This document shows, piece after piece, positions 11,095 to 22,560 of a stretch of DNA of 64,000 bases. The stretch lies in NCBI GenBank assembly GCA_963580285.1, contig OY757021.1, forward strand, positions 93,855,221-93,919,220, given 5' to 3'. A program made the translations under genes and the position numbers. Below the pieces are notes generated by a model that was given only the letters and a program-made list of their open reading frames with translations, searched no databases and had not been told where the DNA came from. Every line of letters starts with the position of its first letter. Positions within the stretch are counted from its first letter, which is position 1. Source of the DNA: Lucinisca nassula. Its lineage: Eukaryota; Mollusca; Bivalvia; Lucinida; Lucinidae.

Positions 11095-11314
11095 AGTCGT
11101 GGAGCGCTGTGGTGCAGTGGTAAAGTATCGGACTCGGGATCGAGAGGTACCGGGTTCAAACCCCACGAGCGGCAAGTATTGTTTCCTTGAGCAAGAGACT
11201 TTATCCACATTGCTTCGTACTGGTTTCTACCCAGGAAAAGAGGGCCACATGTAAGATTAGTACTAGTTTACTAAATGTGTTACCCTCTATAAATAAGGTC
11301 GATTATTATTATTA
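11095..11314 (+). mobile_element. tRNA-derived SINE with ATT tail
   Basis: The head has a pol III A-box-like TGTGGTGCAGTGGTAAAG and B box GGGTTCAAACCCC. The body contains CTTGAGCAAGAGACTTTATC and CCTCTATAAATAAGG, and the tail is (ATT)n. It is inserted in a satellite unit of the middle nested element. It is not a functional tRNA gene because the acceptor stem does not pair and the body is SINE-like. Confidence 0.7.
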
Positions 11315-11375
11315 TTTAATAGGTTTTTCTATTTTTAGCTCTGGTGGCCATCTGGTTCATCCGAGCAGAAGTTAA

Positions 11376-14300
11376 AACAAGAGGGCCCAGAGGGCCCTGA
11401 ATCGCTCCCTGAGAATCAGTGTCTCTAGTACATTCTTGGCCCAAGGGCTATACTAGGTGAAGCTTAATACCAAGTATCAAAGACCTGAGCCTTGTGGTTG
11501 CAGAGAAGAAGATTTTTAAATATTTTCCCTATATAAGCCTATGAAAAACCAAAGGGCCCTGGGGATGGGGGCATTTTTGGCCCCAGGGCAATAATTTGGT
11601 AGCGGTCCACTAGATGAAGCTTCACACCAAATATCAAAGATCTGAGCCTTGCTGTTTCAGAGAAGAAGATTTTTAAAGATTTTCCCTGTATAAGCTTATG
11701 TAAAACCAAAGGAACCCAGAGCAGGGGCATTTTTGGCGCAAGGGCTATAATTTGAACAATCTTGGCAGAGGTCCACTAGGTGAAGCTTCACACCAAATAT
11801 CAAACGCCTGGGCCTTGCGGTTTCAGAGAAGAAGATTTAAAAGATTTTTCCTATATAAGCCAATGTAAAACCAAAGGCCCCCGGTGCGGGGGCATTTTTA
11901 GTCCCAGGGCTATAATTTGAACAATCTTGGTTAGAGGTCCACTAGATGAAGCTTCACACCAAATATCAAAGATCTGAGCTTTGCGGTTTCAGAGAAGAAG
12001 ATTTTTAAAGATTTTCCCTGTATAAGCCTATGTAAAACCAAAGGCCCCAGGGGCGGGGGCATTTTTGGCCCTAGGGCTATAATTTGAACAATCTTGGTAG
12101 AGATCCACTAGGTGAAGCTTCACACCAAATATCAAAGACCTGGGCCTTGTGGTGTCAGAGCAGAAGATTTTTAAAGATTTTCCCTATATAAGCCTATGTA
12201 AACCCCAAGGCCCCCAGGGCAGGGGCATTTCTGGCCAAAGGGCCAAAATTTGAACAATCTTGGTAGAGGCCCACTAGATGAAGCTTCATACCAAATATCG
12301 AAGACCTGGGCCTTTCGGTTTCAGAGAAGAAGATTTTTAAAGTTTCCATTTTAAAAATCTATTATTAGCTCCTGTGACCTAGATGTGCAATGGACCGAAC
12401 CATTAGAACAACTTTGAAAGGGGACCACCTAAGGATCATCCCTGTGAAGTTTGGTTAAAATCCGATCCGTGGTTTAGGAGGAGATGTCATTTGAAGAACC
12501 AGCGCAGGGACATTTTTGGCCCAAAGGCTATAATTTGAACAATCTTGGAAGAGGTCCATTAGATGAAGCTTCATACCAAATATCAAAGACCTGGGCCTGG
12601 CTATTTCAGAGAAGATTTTCTAAAGATTTTCCCTATGTAAAACCAAAGGGCCCAGGGGCAGGGGCATTTTTGGCCCCAGCACTATAATTTGAACAATCTT
12701 GGTAGGGGTCCACGAGATGAAGCTTCATACCAAATAGCAAAGACCTGGGCCTTGCGGTTTCAGAGAAGAACATTTTTAAAGATTTTTCCCTATAGAAGCC
12801 TATGTAAAACCAAAGGGCCCCGGGGCTGGGCATTTTTGGCCCCAGCACTATAATTTGAATAATCCTGGTAGAAGTCCACTAGATGAAGCTTCATACCAAA
12901 TAGCAAAGACCTGGGCCTTGCGGTTTCAGAGATTTTTCCCTATATAAGCCTATGTAAAACCAAAGGGCCTCGGGGCTGGGAATTTTTGGCCCCAGCACTA
13001 TAATTTGAACAATCCTGGTAGAAGTCCTATAGATGAAGCTTCATACCAAATATCAAAGATCTGGGCCTTGCGGTTTCAGAGAAGAAGATTTTTAAAGATT
13101 TTCCCTATATAAGCCCATGTAAAACCAAAGGGCCCCGGGGCGGAGTCATTTTTGGCCCCAGCACTATAATTTGAACAATCTTGGTAGGGGTCCACTAGAT
13201 GAAGCTTCATACCAAATATCAAAGATCTGGGCCTTGTGGTTTCAGAAAAGAAGATTTTTAAAGATTTTCCCCATATAAGCCCATGTAAAACCAAAGGGCC
13301 TTGGGACTGGGAATTTTTGGCCCCAGCACTATATTTTGAACAATCTTGGTAGGGGTCCACTAGATGAAGCTTCATACCAAATATCAAAAACCTGGGCCAT
13401 GTGGTTTCAGAGAAGAAGATTTTTAAAGATTTTCCCTATAAAAGCCCATGTAAAACCAAAGGGCCCCGGGGCGGAGGCATTTTTGACCCCAGCACTATAA
13501 TTTGAACAATCTTGGTAGGGGTCCACTAGATGAAGCTTCATACCAAATATCAAAGATCTGGGACTTGCGGTTTCAGAGAAGAAGATTTTTAAAGATTTTC
13601 CCAATATAAGCCTATGAAAAACCAAAGGGCCCTGGGGATGGGGGCATTTTTGGCCCCAGGGCAATAATTTGGTAGCGGTCCACTAGATGAAGCTTCACAC
13701 CAAATATCAAAGATCTGAGCCTTGCTGTTTCAGAGAAGAAGATTTTTAAAGATTTTCCCTGTATAAGCTTATGTAAAACCAAAGGAACCCAGAGCAGGGG
13801 CATTTTTGGCGCAAGGGCTATAATTTGAACAATCTTGGCAGAGGTCCACTAGGTGAAGCTTCACACCAAATATCAAACGCCTGGGCCTTGCGGTTTCAGA
13901 GAAGAAGATTTAAAAGATTTTTCCTATATAAGCCAATGTAAAACCAAAGGCCCCCGGTGCGGGGGCATTTTTAGTCCCAGGGCTATAATTTGAACAATCT
14001 TGGTTAGAGGTCCACTAGATGAAGCTTCACACCAAATATCAAAGATCTGAGCTTTGCGGTTTCAGAGAAGAAGATTTTTAAAGATTTTCCCTGTATAAGC
14101 CTATGTAAAACCAAAGGCCCCAGGGGCGGGGGCATTTTTGGCCCTAGGGCTATAATTTGAACAATCTTGGTAGAGATCCACTAGGTGAAGCTTCACACCA
14201 AATATCAAAGACCTGGGCCTTGTGGTGTCAGAGCAGAAGATTTTTAAAGATTTTCCCTATATAAGCCTATGTAAACCCCAAGGCCCCCAGGGCAGGGGCA

Positions 14301-16910
14301 TTTCTGGCCAAAGGGCCAAAATTTGAACAATCTTGGTAGAGGCCCACTAGATGAAGCTTCATACCAAATATCGAAGACCTGGGCCTTTCGGTTTCAGAGA
14401 AGAAGATTTTTAAAGTTTCCATTTTAAAAATCTATTATTAGCTCCTGTGACCTAGATGTGCAATGGACCGAACCATTAGAACAACTTTGAAAGGGGACCA
14501 CCTAAGGATCATCCCTGTGAAGTTTGGTTAAAATCCGATCCGTGGTTTAGGAGGAGATGTCATTTGAAGAACCAGCGCAGGGACATTTTTGGCCCAAAGG
14601 CTATAATTTGAACAATCTTGGAAGAGGTCCATTAGATGAAGCTTCATACCAAATATCAAAGACCTGGGCCTGGCTATTTCAGAGAAGATTTTCTAAAGAT
14701 TTTCCCTATGTAAAACCAAAGGGCCCAGGGGCAGGGGCATTTTTGGCCCCAGCACTATAATTTGAACAATCTTGGTAGGGGTCCACGAGATGAAGCTTCA
14801 TACCAAATAGCAAAGACCTGGGCCTTGCGGTTTCAGAGAAGAACATTTTTAAAGATTTTTCCCTATAGAAGCCTATGTAAAACCAAAGGGCCCCGGGGCT
14901 GGGCATTTTTGGCCCCAGCACTATAATTTGAATAATCCTGGTAGAAGTCCACTAGATGAAGCTTCATACCAAATAGCAAAGACCTGGGCCTTGCGGTTTC
15001 AGAGATTTTTCCCTATATAAGCCTATGTAAAACCAAAGGGCCTCGGGGCTGGGAATTTTTGGCCCCAGCACTATAATTTGAACAATCCTGGTAGAAGTCC
15101 TATAGATGAAGCTTCATACCAAATATCAAAGATCTGGGCCTTGCGGTTTCAGAGAAGAAGATTTTTAAAGATTTTCCCTATATAAGCCCATGTAAAACCA
15201 AAGGGCCCCGGGGCGGAGTCATTTTTGGCCCCAGCACTATAATTTGAACAATCTTGGTAGGGGTCCACTAGATGAAGCTTCATACCAAATATCAAAGATC
15301 TGGGCCTTGTGGTTTCAGAAAAGAAGATTTTTAAAGATTTTCCCCATATAAGCCCATGTAAAACCAAAGGGCCTTGGGACTGGGAATTTTTGGCCCCAGC
15401 ACTATATTTTGAACAATCTTGGTAGGGGTCCACTAGATGAAGCTTCATACCAAATATCAAAAACCTGGGCCATGTGGTTTCAGAGAAGAAGATTTTTAAA
15501 GATTTTCCCTATAAAAGCCCATGTAAAACCAAAGGGCCCCGGGGCGGAGGCATTTTTGACCCCAGCACTATAATTTGAACAATCTTGGTAGGGGTCCACT
15601 AGATGAAGCTTCATACCAAATATCAAAGATCTGGGACTTGCGGTTTCAGAGAAGAAGATTTTTAAAGATTTTCCCAATATAAGCCCATGTAAAACCAAAG
15701 GGCCTTGGGGCGGGGGCATTTTTGGCCCCAGCACTATATTTTGAACAATCTTGGTAGGGGTCCACTAGATGAAGCTTCATACCAAATATCAAAAACCTGG
15801 GCCATGTGGTTTCAGAGAAGAAGATTTTTAAAGATTTTCCCTATATAAGCCCATGTAAAACCAAAGGGCCCCGGGGCAGGGGCATTTTTGGCCCCAGCAT
15901 TATAATTTAAACAATCCTGGTAGGGGTCCACTAGATGAAGCTTCATACCAAATATCAAAGATCTGGGCCTTGCGGTTTCAGAGAAGAAGATTTTTAAAGA
16001 TTTTCCCTATATAAGCCCATGTAAAACCAAAGGGCCCCGGGGCAGGGGCATTTTTGGCCCCAGCACTATAATTTGAACAATCCTGGTAGGGGTCCACTAG
16101 ATGAAGCTTCATACCAAATATCAAAGATCTGGGCCTTGCGGTTTCAGAGAAGAAGATTTTTAAAGATTTTCCCCATATAAGCCCATGTAAAACCAAAGGG
16201 CCTTGGGGCGGGGGCATTTTTGGCCCCAGCACTATATTTTGAACAATCTTGGTAGGGGTCCACTAGATGAAGTTTCATACCAAATATCAAAGATCTGAGC
16301 CATGTGGTTTCAGAGAAGAAGATTTTTAAAGATTTTCCCTATATAAGCCCATGTGAAACCAAAGGGCCCCGGGGCGGGGTATTTTTGGCCCCAGCACTAT
16401 AATTTGAACAATCTTGGTAGGGGTCCACCAGATGAAGCTTCATACCAAATATCAAAGATCTGAGCCTTGCGGTTTCAGAGAAGAAGATTTTTAAAGATTT
16501 TCCTTATATAAGCCTATGTAAAACCAAAGGGCCCCGGGCGGGGGCATTTTTGGCCCAAGCACTATAATTTGAACAATCTTGGTAGGGGTCCACTAGATGA
16601 AGCTTCATACCAAATATCGAAGACCTGGAGAGAAGAAGATTTTTTAAGTTTTCGATGAATAATATCTATTTTTGGCTCCTGTGACCTAGATGTGCAATGG
16701 ACCGGAACCATTTGAACAACTTTGAAAGGGGACCACCTTAGGATCATTCCTGTGAAGTTTGGTCAAAATCCGATCAGTGGTTTAGGAGGAGATGTCGTTT
16801 GAAGAAAAGTTTACGGAGGCACGGAAGCACGCACACACGGACGCACGATGGACGATTGACAAAAAGTGATCCCAAAAGCTCACCTCGTCACTACGTGACA
16901 GGTGAGCTAA
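11376..16910. mobile_element. Inner element of the nest, ~166-bp satellite array
   Basis: It starts AACAAGAGGGCCCAGAGGGC...GAATCGCTCCCTGA and ends CACGCACACACGGACGCACG, then the hairpin GCTCACCTCGTCACTACGTG...GGTGAGCTAA. About 30 monomers of ~166 bp carry TAATTTGAACAATCTTGGTA, CCACTAGATGAAGCTTCA, AAATATCAAAGA and TTTCAGAGAAGAAG. Rejoining flanks (GAAGTTA / ACAATTTTGGCAGAG) restores the host unit, so insertion fell in an A/T-rich site. Confidence 0.75.
11533..15678. repeat. 2,073-bp tandem block duplication inside the satellite array
   Basis: Positions ~11533-13605 recur at ~13606-15678 with an exact 2,073-bp offset. I found no differences at the places compared, including diverged monomers near 12361 and 14434. 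It is either a very recent unequal exchange or an assembly duplication. Confidence 0.85.
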
Positions 16911-18856
16911 CAATTTTGGCAGAGGGTCACCCAAGGAACATTCCTGTTAAATTATTTTGAAATTCATCCACTGGTTAAGCAGAAGTTGTTTACAGGTTTT
17001 TCTATTTTTTAGCTTTGGTGGCCATTTTGTTCATCAGAGTAGAACGGGTAGAGAGTCACCCAAGGACCCTTCCTATGGAATTATTTCAAAATCCATTAAC
17101 TGGTTAAAGAGAAGTCTTTTTAAGGTTTTTCTAATTTTAGCTCTGGCGGTTATCTTGTTCATCCAAGGTTTGAGCAATTCTGGTAGAGGGTCATTCAAGG
17201 AACATTCCTGTGGAATTATTTCAAAATCCATTCACTTATTAATCTGAAGTCTTTTAAAGGTTTTCTATTTTTAGCTCTTGAGGCCAATTTGTTGAACCAA
17301 GCAATTTTGGTAAAGGTCACCCAAGGAACATTTCTGTGAAATAATTTCAAAATTCATCCCCTGGTTAAGCAGGAGAAGTCCTTTCTTTAGCTCAGGTTGC
17401 TATCTTGTTCACCAGAGTGGAATGCTTTGAGCAATTTTGGCAGAGGGTCACCCAAGAAACATTCCTGTGAGATTATTTCAATATCTATCCACTGGTTAAG
17501 GAGGAGAAGTCATTTAAAGGTATTTCTATTTTTAGATCTGGTGGCCATCTTGTTCACCCGAGCGGATCTGTTTGAGCAAATTTGGTAGAGGGTCCCCCAA
17601 CTAACATTCCTGTGAAATTATTTTCAATATCCATCCACTGGTTAAGCAGAAGTCATTTAAAGGTTTTTCTATTTTTAGCTCTGGTGGCCATCTTGCTTAT
17701 CTGAGCAGAACAGTCCATCCACTGGTTAAGGAGGAAAAGTCTTTTAAAGGTCTTTCTATTTTTAGCCATCTTGTTCACCCAAGCAGAACGGTTTGAGCAG
17801 TTTTGGTAGAGGGCCACCCAGGGAACATTCCTGTGGAATTATTTCCAAATCTATCCAGCAGTTTTGGAGAAGTCATTTAAAGCAAAAGTTGATGGACGCA
17901 CACACATACAGACTGACAGACGATGGACAAAGGCTGATCACAATAGCTCACCTTGACAGGTGTGAGCTAAAAATACATAGTTTTGACTTTTTCCCATACA
18001 AAAGCCTATGACCAAATCTGACCCTGGCAAAAAATGGATCAAGGTCATCCAGTACTCATCATTTGAACAAACTATGACTGGCTCAAGTCTCCAATCCTAC
18101 AAACCAAGTTTCATGATAATTGGCCCCTCGGTTCCAGAGAAGATTTTTGAAGGGTTTTTACCTTATATAGGCATGGTGGCCATCTTGGTCATGTGACCAA
18201 ATTCATATAAATTGATTTTGATTTTCTTGTTCCCAAAAACTTTTAAATGAAATTTTATTACAAATGGCTCAGTGGTTTCTAAAGAAAATAAGCTTTAATT
18301 TTCATATCTGAATGACCTTGGATCAAGGTCCAAGAATGAACTTGACCCTGAATACTCATGTTGTTTCATCCACTCATTTAGCTAACTGCATCTACCAATT
18401 TTCAGATCAGAGACTGAACTAGTTTGAAGGTTTTGACTTTTTCCCATACTTAAGTCTGTGACCAAGTTTGACCTTGGCATAAAATAGGTCAATGTCATCC
18501 GAGTATCATAATCGAATAAATTATAATGAGCCCGAGTCCCCAATGCTACATACCAAGTTTCATGATGATCAACCCTCTGGTTCGGGAGAAGATTTTTGAA
18601 GGGTTTTTACCTTATATGGGCATGGCGGCAACCAAGTTCATTTTAATTAATTTTCATTTCCTTGTTCCTAAAAGTGCTTTTATAATATTTGGTTACACCT
18701 AAGGAGCAAATTCTCTTTTAAGACAAGACCCTTACTGACAAGGGAGACCAAAAAAATTTGGAAGAGTTGTCACCCCTTATGGTTAATATTACCATGCCCC
18801 TCCATGTCTCTGAAAGAGTGGTTTACTCTTAACCCTTATCCTGCTGAATGAACTGA

Positions 18857-19093
18857 TTAACCCAATCATTGTATGCTAGTAAACTCTTACATTGCTGTAT
18901 GTTGGACAAGTCCATTTGTCATTTAAGGGTGTCAGGCCTATTTTTTTTTCGTTTTTATTCTATTTTTGATGGAAAATTCTGTTAGCAAATACTGTAAGCC
19001 CTGACCAGACGCCACGTTCTGCGGCCTCTGATCTGGGCCAGAACTGTTTGCCAAGGTACCCCTTTAGGGGTTTCCCCGCATACAATGGGTTAA
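18857..19093 (+). mobile_element. TTAA-flanked palindromic MITE, subfamily CCCATTGTATG
   Basis: It starts TTAACCCAATCATTGTATG and ends GCATACAATGGGTTAA. The core reads TAAGCCCTGACCAGACGCC ... GGCCTCTGATCTGGGCC ... ACTGTTTGCC. Confidence 0.85.
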
Positions 19094-19262
19094 AGAAGCC
19101 TACGTGGTGTAGGGGTTATACTACTCGCTTTGTAAAGCAGGGGTCTCAGGATTGATCCCTGCCTTCTCCAGACTTTCTGATGAGTCTTTAAACCGAGGTT
19201 CCAGCTCCGTATGACCTTAGCAGCCGGTGAGACGTAAAACTCAAACACTCACTCACTCACAG
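19094..19262 (+). mobile_element. tRNA-derived SINE with CACT tail
   Basis: The head has GTGGTGTAGGGGTTATAC (A box) and GGATTGATCCC (B box). The 3' end is GAGTCTTTAAACCGAGG, CCGTATGACCTTAGC, GACGTAAAACTCAAACACTC with a (CACT)n tail. A truncated copy is at 38864-38943. Confidence 0.75.
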
Positions 19263-19390
19263 CGGTTTAAGCCACATCTATTTCTGACTATCAACCAATC
19301 AAACTACTTGATATAATGTATTTGTTCAATTCACAAACTGCATGACAAACAGTGTTGATCCTGATCAGATGGCTTCTTCTAACAAAAATA

Positions 19391-19973
19391 TACGATGCAG
19401 TCCAGTAACATTGCGCACATAAGGTTTTGATACCTTCGTATGCCTTTGTTAAAGCCACCCTTCAAACAATCACAATCAGAACGATTGAAGCACTTCCTTA
19501 TCTACTTGCTGCAATAGAAATTTGCCTCTGAATTTTTAACTCGCGGGAGATATAATTCTATGAAAAGGGATACCGCTTGAAATTTGATTACCAATTTTGT
19601 CGCCCAACATTGCGCACAATAAGTGTTTTGTGCTGGTTGAACACGAACGTTGACTGTAACAAGTTGTTCATTATATATTATGCAATGTTGTTATATGCAG
19701 TAAATTTAGATACAAAACATTTGTCCCTTTGCCTATTTTTAAACTCAGTCTTGGGTTTGGAAATTTTCGGTCTTTTAGTATTTTGGCAAATTTGAAAAAT
19801 TCCGCGAAAGTGTCACATCTGCACGTGCAACCCCATGTTTTCAAGGTTAAGTTAAAACTTAATGCAGATGCACAGGTAGTGGTGGTAGAAATTGTGAGGT
19901 TTAAAGTTATTGGAAATATGAATGCAGGTTGCGCAAAGTAAACGGCCGCGCAATGTTACCGGACTCGACTGTA
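19391..19973. mobile_element. TA-flanked pogo-like MITE (AACATTGCGC termini)
   Basis: Left end TACGATGCAGTCCAGTAACA with TTGCGC; right end GCGCAATGTTACCGGACTCG with ACTGTA. These are inverted, with small indels. CAACATTGCGCACA also occurs internally near 19606. No transposase ORF. Confidence 0.7.
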
Positions 19974-20529
19974 ATTATTTTTTGTTTTCTATTTCTCTAC
20001 TGTGGTTGTGTATATGGACAATAAAAATGTTCTGCAGGAGTGGCTGGATGATCTAAATTTTAACCAATTTTCCATTGTTTTCACACTACTGGTAAATGAA
20101 TAACAAACAAAATGTCTATTACTGTAATGATCCTAAGTATTGGGACAGACAGGCCAAAGCAAACACTGCAGATCCTTCACACCAATGTAAGATTCTTTTT
20201 TCTTGCATACCTTACATTTCTGAGGCGATTTTTTCAATGCAGTCACTTCATTTGTCGACGTCTGCTATATTATGGCGACAATAATGCCGTGTACAGTGAT
20301 GTCAAGCTTTATGACAGCGTTTGTGACATCCTATTCAACCAGTGCTCATCAAACACATTAAATCTCCATTTTTATCCTATCCTTGGGTAGGAAAAGAATT
20401 TCTTCCCTATGGTTAAGTCCAGAATTTCCTTATCTGGTGTGCAAGTATATAAGAATCTTTCACCGGTTTGTGGGGTGGATAGAAAATCTGTCCCAATGGT
20501 AACAGTCATGCATCACCAGGCTTGTGATC
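19974..20529. other. Intron sequence with a fragment of a TA-type MITE
   Basis: TACTGTAATGATCCTAAGTA at 20120 plus GGGACAGACAGGCC...CACTGCAGATCC is the left arm of the 29239-type MITE, cut off at about 20175. The rest shows no recognised element. Confidence 0.55.
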
Positions 20530-20611
20530 CCAAGGGTTGGTTTTTGTAACCCAAGGGTTGGTTTTTGTAACCCAAGGGTTGGTTTTTCTAACCCAAGAGT
20601 TGATTTTTCCA
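20530..20611. repeat. Four copies of a ~21-bp tandem repeat
   Basis: The unit is AACCCAAGGGTTGGTTTTTG. The inner AACCCAAGGGTTGG is itself self-complementary; the last copy is diverged. Confidence 0.85.
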
Positions 20612-20730
20612 ACTACCCCTCACATCTATGATAGCATTAGTGTGATACTGTGACATTAAAATAACATATCCGTTTGATATGGTGCATTTTTCAAACATCG
20701 AAAAAGGTATTTTTTTCTGATGAAAATTTG

Positions 20731-20828
20731 TGATATTTTTCTTATTTTTACTCCAAACATAGGTTTCTGGTGCTCGTCAGAACGAGTAACCACAACCTAT
20801 GTCTTGGAGCAGAAATAAGGAAAATAAT
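20731..20828. repeat. Foldback of the TTTTTCTTATTTCTGC / GTTAGAA family
   Basis: Left arm GATATTTTTCTTATTTTTAC...CATAGGTT, right arm AACCTATG...GAGCAGAAATAAGGAAAAT. The centre is reduced (GCTCGTCAGAACGAGTAACC). Relatives: 26490, 34649, 48052, 62267. Confidence 0.75.
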
Positions 20829-21065
20829 GTTTACCACCATAAACCCCAGTTTCCTCTGTACAAATTGGGGTTTACAGGGGTCTTTATTTCACAGACTTGT
20901 TCACATGATGACATCAGCCTTTACGGCCTTGATAGGATAAGAATTTCTATCCCGGGGTAAAATTCAGTATTTCCTTATCTGGTATGCAAGAACATTAGTC
21001 ATCAAAATCATAATATCACATAATAGGTAACATTTGTTAACGACTCATAAAATCACGAGGCCCCA

Positions 21066-21366
21066 TTGTTTGTTTGTTTGCTTGATTTGAGGCTTAACAT
21101 ACCTGTCAAAACTGTATAGGTCATTTTGGAGACATTGCTTCCAATTTTGTGGGACTTTGACATTCAGATGATATGACATCTCAAGCCCTGTCACCCTATG
21201 AAACCAATAGTGTTTATAAGCATGGACGGTCCGACTTGCACCGCTTTGCCTGGGCAGGCCAAGATCCTCTAAACGGTTTTCCAGTACTCGTGTGTGGGTC
21301 TGTTTCAGCTCTGCATGGAAGCATCATGCAGCCCATCTATTTCTTCAAGCCCCCATGGGCGGGGGC
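21066..21366 (-). mobile_element. SINE without tRNA head, (CAAA)n tail
   Basis: On the minus strand it starts GGCCCCCGCCCATGGGGGC and runs through GATGGGCTGCATGATGCTTC, GTACTGG, GATCTTGGCCTGCCCAGG, ATGTCATATCATCTG, GACAGG and a TTAAGCCTCAAATCAAGC tail. Compare the 61637 copy with clear target duplications. Confidence 0.8.
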
Positions 21367-21434
21367 CACAACATTGTTTGAAATAATGTCTAAGTTTTGG
21401 TCGGGGGCAGTTTGTGTTTCTTGTATGAAATGGG

Positions 21435-21667
21435 TTAACTCTTATCCTGCTGAACTTGACAACCCTTACCTTAGTAAACATTGTAGATCCAGATCAGATG
21501 GCTTTCAAAGAAGTAATAAGAACGCTTCTGAAGAATCCATTTGATCAGGGTCTACTGTTTGGCATCCATTTTGTGAATTCTACATATACAACATATCAAG
21601 TTATTTGACTGAATGACAGCCAGAATGGGTGTGGCTAAATTAATTCATTCAGCAGGATAAAGGTTAA
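21435..21667 (-). mobile_element. TTAA-flanked palindromic MITE, CCCTTATCCTGCTGA subfamily
   Basis: It is bounded by TTAACTCTTATCCTGCTGA and TTCAGCAGGATAAAGGTTAA. The core is expanded and diverged at its centre (GGCTTTCAAAGAAG...ACGCTTCTGAAGAATCC). Confidence 0.8.
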
Positions 21668-21677
21668 AAAGAAATCA

Positions 21678-21935
21678 GGGCCCAGTTGTTCAAAATTAAC
21701 GACATCATTAGTTAACCTATCGTTAAAACTTTGATCACTAAATATGGCAAATATGTTAAAATTGTTGCTGAAAAAAACATCAGCAGCTTTTGCAGATGCA
21801 AAAGCTGCTATCTGCAAAAGCTGCTCACATATTTTCAGCAAAAATACCAAAATTTTCGATATTGTACCTGCTAGAACAGTTAACAATTTTACCACTAACG
21901 AGCTCGTTAAGTGAACGATGCTTTGAAATGGCCCC
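21678..21935. mobile_element. MITE with GGGCCAGTTGTTCAAA termini
   Basis: Left GGCCCAGTTGTTCAAAATTA, right ACGATGCTTTGAAATGGCCCC. The internal hairpin is AGCAGCTTTTGCAGATGC / GCAAAAGCTGCT. Related copies at 25005, 26648 and 61160. Superfamily not assigned. Confidence 0.75.
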
Positions 21936-22076
21936 TGATAAACAGAATCTTACAAAAAATGTTATGGTCTTTCCAAATGGAATTTATGAAACTCCCCAAA
22001 AGTTAATTTCATATTAACTGACAACACATAATGTATAATCCTCTTTATAAAAAGATTGATCATGATCTTTACTTAC

Positions 22077-22153
22077 TCTTATAAAATTTGCATTGATATA
22101 TGACGAAAGTGGATCCCACTCAGAATCTGGTAATATCACCCTCGAAGATTCAT
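22077..22153 (-). CDS. PTPRR: Exon of KIM-type PTP (ESSRVILP / YINANFIR part)
   Basis: A 77-bp exon between acceptor TGTGTTCTAG and donor GTAAGTA. It starts with two bases (AT) that complete the Asn codon split from the exon at 27196-27118, then reads ESSRVILPDSEWDPLSSYINANFIR. The SYINAN motif shapes the substrate pocket of classical PTPs. It ends in phase 0 and continues to GYEGEPRAF at 6271. Phase match on both sides and consensus splice sites make it a real exon despite its size. Confidence 0.92.
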
Positions 22154-22202
22154 CTAGAACACAATATACAACCATTAATGTTACACAATAAGACAAGTTA
22201 AC

Positions 22203-22428
22203 TTAACCCATTATATACTAGTGGACTCTACCATTGCTATATGTTGGACAAGTCCATTTGTCATATAAGGGGTGTCAGGTCTATTTTTCCGTTTTTATTC
22301 TATTTCTGACGTAAAATTCTGTTAGCAAATAGTGTAGGCCCTGATCAGACGCCGCATTCTGGGGCGTCTGATCTGGGCCTGCACTGTTTGCCAAGGTACC
22401 CCTTTAGGGGTTTCCTTCAATGCGTAAA
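22203..22428 (+). mobile_element. TTAA-type palindromic MITE, subfamily CCCATTGTATG, right end eroded
   Basis: It starts TTAACCCATTATATACTAG and contains GACAAGTCCATTTGTCATA, a core GATCAGACGCC...GGGGCGTCTGATC, and GTTTCCTTCAATGCGTAA at the right. Confidence 0.8.
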
Positions 22429-22560
22429 AACATCTCTCAGTAGTACAGCAAGAGGCACTTCTTTATCTTTTCAAAGAAAGTCTGGCTTGACATTCCACAT
22501 GAACTGTCTGCTAGGAAGACTTCACATGACATGTCCAGCCTGATTTTCTGGGCAAATAAA

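Larger units (their letters stand above)
10744..17967. mobile_element. Middle element of the nest, ~150-bp array (pieces 10744-11375 and 16911-17967)
   Basis: It begins ACAATAGGGCCATGAAGGCC with CACTCACCTG, and ends ATGGACGCACACACATACAG...ACGATGGAC...AGCTCACC...GGTGTGAGCTAAAAA. Units contain TTTTTAGCTCTGGTGGCC, GAGGGTCACCCAAGGAAC and CCATCCACTGGTTAAG. The unit is broken at 11375/16911 by the inner element. Confidence 0.65.
10217..18710. mobile_element. Outer, oldest element of a three-level nest (pieces 10217-10743 and 17968-18710)
   Basis: The family unit has TTTTGACCTTTTCCCATAC, AAAAGCCTATG, AAGGTCATCC and CATACCAAGCTTCA. It stops at 10743 in the middle of a unit (CAGGCTGCAATAGTTTCTGA) and resumes at 17968 in TAGTTTTGACTTTTTCCC, as expected if a second element was inserted. 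The 5' edge resembles CAAGAGCGCC...CCGCTCACCTG. Confidence 0.55.
18829..19390 (+). mobile_element. Broken TTAA MITE (CCCTTATCCTGCTGA subfamily) with two inserts
   Basis: The left end TTAACCCTTATCCTGCTGA is at 18829. After an inserted MITE (18857-19093) and a SINE (19094-19262) it resumes with TTTAAGCCACATC...CAACCAATC and stops near 19385 at the centre of the core, GATGGCTTCTTC, where a TA element begins. Confidence 0.75.

Noticed and set aside
11539..16747. Many ORFs of 60-100 codons with repeated peptides (e.g. GMKLHLVDPYQDCSNYS)
   Set aside because: They are translations of the ~166-bp satellite monomer; frames exist because the monomer is repeated, starts are arbitrary, and the same peptides appear wherever the array occurs.
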